A DNA stretch of 64,000 nt from Alphaproteobacteria bacterium GWC2_42_16 (lineage in GTDB: Bacteria > Pseudomonadota > Alphaproteobacteria > UBA9655), in NCBI GenBank assembly GCA_001767835.1, contig MEMA01000015.1:1-64000 (forward strand), written 5' to 3'. Of the stretch, positions 60,495 to 64,000 are shown piece after piece. Numbering within the stretch: the stretch's first letter is position 1; each line of letters opens with the position of its first letter. A program made the position numbers and the translations under genes. The notes beneath the pieces were generated by a model. The model made no database searches and was not told the DNA's origin. It saw nothing but the letters and a program-made list of their open reading frames with translations.

Positions 60495-62477
60495 TTAATC
60501 TTTAACCCGTGCCCATACCCGCTTCATGATGACATACATAAGTCCTGTAAAAACAGCAAAGTAAATCAAAACCTTATAGCCTAGCTTTTTACGTTCTTCC
60601 ATCTCGGGCTCAGCTGTCCATGATAAAAATGTGGTAACATCCTTTGCCATTTGATTGATTGAAGGTTTGGCTCCGTTGTCATAGGTGACAAGATTCTCAC
60701 TCAAGGGAGGGATCATTGCGATTTGTCCACCCGGAAAATAAGGATTGTAATTCATCCCTTCTGCGAGGTGAACGTCCTTGGGTGGAACAGTTTCATATCC
60801 TGTTAAGAGGGCATAAAGATAATTGTGGCCATCGGGTCTTGCTTTTGTCATAAGAGAAAGATCTGGAGGAAATGCCCCATTGTTAGCTGCACGTGCTGCT
60901 TGTTCATTCTTATAGGGATTTGGAAATGTATCGATGGGGATTGCAGGTTTTTCAATGACATTACCTTCATCATCGATGGTTTCAATCTTATATCGAGCAG
61001 CAATTACTTTGATTTCTTCTGCATTATAGCCGAGAGCAGCCAGGTCACGAAAGGCCACGTGTTTTAAACCATGACATACTGAGCAAACTTGTTGATAAAT
61101 TTGAAAGCCATGTTGTAGATCTTCACGGTTATAAGTTCCAAAGGGGCCCTCAAAGGACCATTCCTGTTGAGGAGGGAGAGGAAGTTCTTCGGCTAAAAGA
61201 GTATGGGGATACGTTAAAAGTGCGAGGAAAAGGATGCTTTTTAGAACGGGTTTACTCAGGCTTGTTGGGAGAGGTTTATGCTTCTCAAAGATTCCGAGAA
61301 GGGGCAAGGCAAGCAAAAAGAAGGCAAAATAAAAAAAAGTTGTCAGCTGGCCTAATGTTTGGTTGGAAAGGCTCCCAAAATCAGTAAAAACATAATCAGG
61401 AGAATAAGCTCCTACAAACCCCAAAACAAGGCAATTGATGACAAAGGCCCAAAAAAACAATTTGTAAAGGGGTCTAAAGGTTGCACTTCTTACCTTGGAT
61501 CGATCAAGCCAGGGGAGGAAGAAGAGAATCAGCACCGCCCCAAACATACACGCCACACCAAGAAGTTTATTAGGGATTGACCGAAGGATGGCGTAAAAGG
61601 GCAGAAAATACCATTCTGGTACGATATGAGCAGGTGTTACAAGAGGGTTTGCGGGAACGTAGTTTTCCGCCTCCCCAAAGAAATTAGGATTGAAAAAGGT
61701 AAAATAAGCCCAAACCAATCCAAAAACGCCGAGGCTAAATATATCTTTCACGGTATAAAAAGGGTGGAAAGGAATGCTGTCGCGGGGTTCTTTCCTCTCA
61801 ATTCCTAAGGGGTTGTTAGAGCCGTGCTGATGAAGCGCAACTAAATGAAGGATGACAACACCTATAATAAGGAAGGGGAAAAGATAATGAAGCACAAAAA
61901 AACGATTTAAAGTGGGGCCATCAACAGAAAAACCTCCCCAAAGCCACTGAACAATTGATTCTCCGAAAGGAAAGACAGAAAAAAGGTTTGTAATCACAGT
62001 GGCGCCCCAGTAGCTCATTTGTCCCCAAGGGAGGACATAGCCCATGAAGGCTGTAGCCATCATCAAGATAAGAATAACCACGCCCAGCATCCATAACAGT
62101 TCCCGTGGGGCTTTATACGACCCATAGTAAAGTCCTCGGAATAGATGGATGTAGACAATGATAAATAGCATGGTCGCGCCATTGGCATGAAGGTAACGTA
62201 AGAACCACCCATAGTTAACATTACGCATAATGTATTCGACACTATCAAAAGCATGCTTTGCGTCGGGATCATAATGCATGGCGAGAACAATGCCGGAGAG
62301 GATCATGACGACAAGTGTAATTCCTGCAAGGGAGCCGAAGTTCCACCAGTAGTTGAGATTTCGTGGGGTGGGATAATCACGCAATTCATGATTGATAAAG
62401 GAAAAGATGGGCAAGCGATAATCAATCCACCGGGTAATATTTGCAACTCTACCCATCGTTAACCTCATCCGTTCCAA
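60495..62477 (-). CDS. fbcH: Fused cytochrome b / cytochrome c1 of the bc1 complex
   Basis: Cyt b motifs ('[19 protein letters not shown]', '[13 protein letters not shown]') followed in frame by signal-like segment and c1 haem site '[17 protein letters not shown]'. Confidence 0.95.
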   Translation of the reverse strand: MERMRLTMGRVANITRWIDYRLPIFSFINHELRDYPTPRNLNYWWNFGSLAGITLVVMILSGIVLAMHYDPDAKHAFDSVEYIMRNVNYGWFLRYLHANGATMLFIIVYIHLFRGLYYGSYKAPRELLWMLGVVILILMMATAFMGYVLPWGQMSYWGATVITNLFSVFPFGESIVQWLWGGFSVDGPTLNRFFVLHYLFPFLIIGVVILHLVALHQHGSNNPLGIERKEPRDSIPFHPFYTVKDIFSLGVFGLVWAYFTFFNPNFFGEAENYVPANPLVTPAHIVPEWYFLPFYAILRSIPNKLLGVACMFGAVLILFFLPWLDRSKVRSATFRPLYKLFFWAFVINCLVLGFVGAYSPDYVFTDFGSLSNQTLGQLTTFFYFAFFLLALPLLGIFEKHKPLPTSLSKPVLKSILFLALLTYPHTLLAEELPLPPQQEWSFEGPFGTYNREDLQHGFQIYQQVCSVCHGLKHVAFRDLAALGYNAEEIKVIAARYKIETIDDEGNVIEKPAIPIDTFPNPYKNEQAARAANNGAFPPDLSLMTKARPDGHNYLYALLTGYETVPPKDVHLAEGMNYNPYFPGGQIAMIPPLSENLVTYDNGAKPSINQMAKDVTTFLSWTAEPEMEERKKLGYKVLIYFAVFTGLMYVIMKRVWARVKD

Positions 62478-63030
62478 TACGAATATGGGTGTCGGTCAAA
62501 AAAACATAAGGAGGGACATAAAAATTTAAGGGAGCGGGGCCACGCCTTACACGTCCGGAAGTATCATAAAGAGATCCGTGGCAGGGGCAGTGCCACCCGC
62601 CGTATTTGCCGCGGTTTTGAGTAGACTTGTTTCCTGTAGGAATACACCCAAGGTGTGTACAGACTCCCACAACAATTAACCATTGCGCGTGTCCTTTTTT
62701 AACGCGAGCTTGATCTGTTTCTGGATCGAGCAGTTCGGAGAGGGGGGTTTGTTCGGCAACGCGAATCTCTTCCGCCGTACGGTGGCGGACAAAGATAGGT
62801 TTGCCACGCCAAACGACAGTGATCGCTTGTCCTTCTGGGATGGGGGACAAATCCACATCGATAGTGGATTGGGCTAAAACATCAGCGGCTGGGTTCATGC
62901 TATCAAGGAAAGGCCATGCAAAATAAGCAGCTCCAACGGCACTCACGGCACTTGCAGTTAAAACTAAAAAATCGCGCCTTGTGGGCTTATGACCTTTGGG
63001 AGAGGGGTATTTTAACGTTCCTTCTGTCAT
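62449..63030 (-). CDS. petA: Rieske iron-sulfur subunit of the bc1 complex
   Basis: TAT-like '[19 protein letters not shown]'; 'CTHLGCIP', '[20 protein letters not shown]'. Confidence 0.96.
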   Translation of the reverse strand: MTEGTLKYPSPKGHKPTRRDFLVLTASAVSAVGAAYFAWPFLDSMNPAADVLAQSTIDVDLSPIPEGQAITVVWRGKPIFVRHRTAEEIRVAEQTPLSELLDPETDQARVKKGHAQWLIVVGVCTHLGCIPTGNKSTQNRGKYGGWHCPCHGSLYDTSGRVRRGPAPLNFYVPPYVFLTDTHIRIGTDEVNDG

Positions 63031-63143
63031 AGCTGTCTTTGTTTTTTACCTTATTTTCAGCTCTAGTCTATGGTGATTTTCCTGTTATAAGATTTAGGGT
63101 AAGACAGTTTTAGTCGACTTTGAAAAAAATTTAAAGGACCCAA

Positions 63144-63635
63144 ATGCATCTTGTGTTATTTCAGCCCGAGATTCCCCAAAACGTAGGCGCGTTGATGCGC
63201 TTTTCGGCCTGCATGAACTTGTCCTTAGATGTGATCGAGCCTTGCGGATTTCTCTTTACCGATAAGCGCTTAAAGCGTGCTGGAATGGATTATATGGAGC
63301 GCTCCACCACAACAAAATTCCCTTCTTGGAAAGCTTTTTGTGAAGAGCGAAAGGGAATGCGACGAGTTGCGGTTACCACAACCTCTCCTCAATGCTATAC
63401 AAACTTTTCCTTTTCCTCTTCTGACCTTATTATCATGGGGCAAGAAAGTGTGGGCCTTCCTTATGAAATATTAGAAGCGTGTGATGAGGCCGTCATGATT
63501 CCCATGGCATCAGGTTTTCGGTCTTTGAATTTAGCCCTTGCAGCAGCAATTGTTTCAACTGAAGCGCTCCGTCAAACCCGCCAACTTCCAGGAGATCATT
63601 CACGAAGACAAAGCAAAACCTGGGAAGCTACTTAA
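63144..63635 (+). CDS. trmL: tRNA (cytidine(34)-2'-O)-methyltransferase (SpoU family, TrmL-like)
   Basis: 'LFQPEIPQNVGALMRF', 'IMGQESVGLPYEI', 'IPMASGFRSLNLALAAAIV'. Confidence 0.9.
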   Translation: MHLVLFQPEIPQNVGALMRFSACMNLSLDVIEPCGFLFTDKRLKRAGMDYMERSTTTKFPSWKAFCEERKGMRRVAVTTTSPQCYTNFSFSSSDLIIMGQESVGLPYEILEACDEAVMIPMASGFRSLNLALAAAIVSTEALRQTRQLPGDHSRRQSKTWEAT

Positions 63636-63778
63636 TCTATCAGATGAGAAGAAGAATTCCTACACACCAACAGTTCAAAAGACAGAAGTCTTTTGATTAA
63701 CACTCCCGATGAAAGATTTTTGAGTTGATTTTAAAAATGAGAAGGCCTACCAATTGAATTAATATACAGAGAGAATGT

Positions 63779-64000
63779 ATGATTTATAAAATCCGTAAGG
63801 TTATTTGTTATACGACTATTCTGGCCTTCTTAAATACTTCTTTTCAGCCTATTTATGCGACTCCTCCTGAAGATTTCGGTGAAAAGCCTTCTCATCATTC
63901 TGTGACTCTAAAACCTAATCCTTCTGAAACGCATCAGACACCAGAAGTTGAAGGAGAAAAAGAGAATCCTGGGATTATAAGATCCTTGGCATCATCTCTC
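63779..64000 (+). CDS. Secreted protein, 5' part only (runs off window end)
   Basis: Open frame to the edge: MIYKIRKVICYTTILAFLNTSFQPIYATPPEDFGEKPSHHSVTLKPNPSETHQTPEVEGEKENPGIIRSLASSL. Confidence 0.6.
   Translation, partial: MIYKIRKVICYTTILAFLNTSFQPIYATPPEDFGEKPSHHSVTLKPNPSETHQTPEVEGEKENPGIIRSLASSL

Noticed and set aside
1-64000. CRISPR arrays, prophage modules, toxin-antitoxin pairs, biosynthetic megasynthases
   Set aside because: No regularly spaced repeats, phage structural genes or modular enzymes seen in the sequence or ORF translations

Overview
The window is a chromosomal segment of an alphaproteobacterium. Gene content (GapR/DUF2312, FYDLN-type protein, FzlA-like GST, AddAB, fused cytochrome b/c1) and the moderately AT-rich, partly decayed sequence suggest a host-associated lineage, possibly Holosporales/Rickettsiales-like; that placement is inference. 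Most of it is housekeeping: type II secretion/type IV pilus-like genes, lolA, ftsK, trxA, addAB, cmk-rpsA, an AsmA-like gene, parC, recO-era-rnc-lepB, arginase/ornithine aminotransferase, upp, accA, xerD, Mla genes, recG, recJ, uppP and bc1 complex genes. No CRISPR array, rRNA or convincing tRNA was seen. The most interesting non-routine signals are: (1) two tandem 32-bp palindromic units just upstream of a DUF4143-type AAA ATPase gene that is frameshifted right after Walker A; (2) an undescribed multi-hairpin, terminator-ended ncRNA candidate at about 19.05-19.24 kb; (3) a ~200-bp MITE-like element with 16-17 bp perfect terminal inverted repeats and a TAA/TAA target-site duplication; (4) a truncated gapR copy next to a pRiA4b-like gene and a secreted ten-cysteine protein; (5) a secreted protein gene split by an in-frame TAA; (6) a five-gene overlapping accessory operon (ABC transporter, Nudix, PhzF, LysE, HDAC-like). 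All calls were made by eye with no database search.
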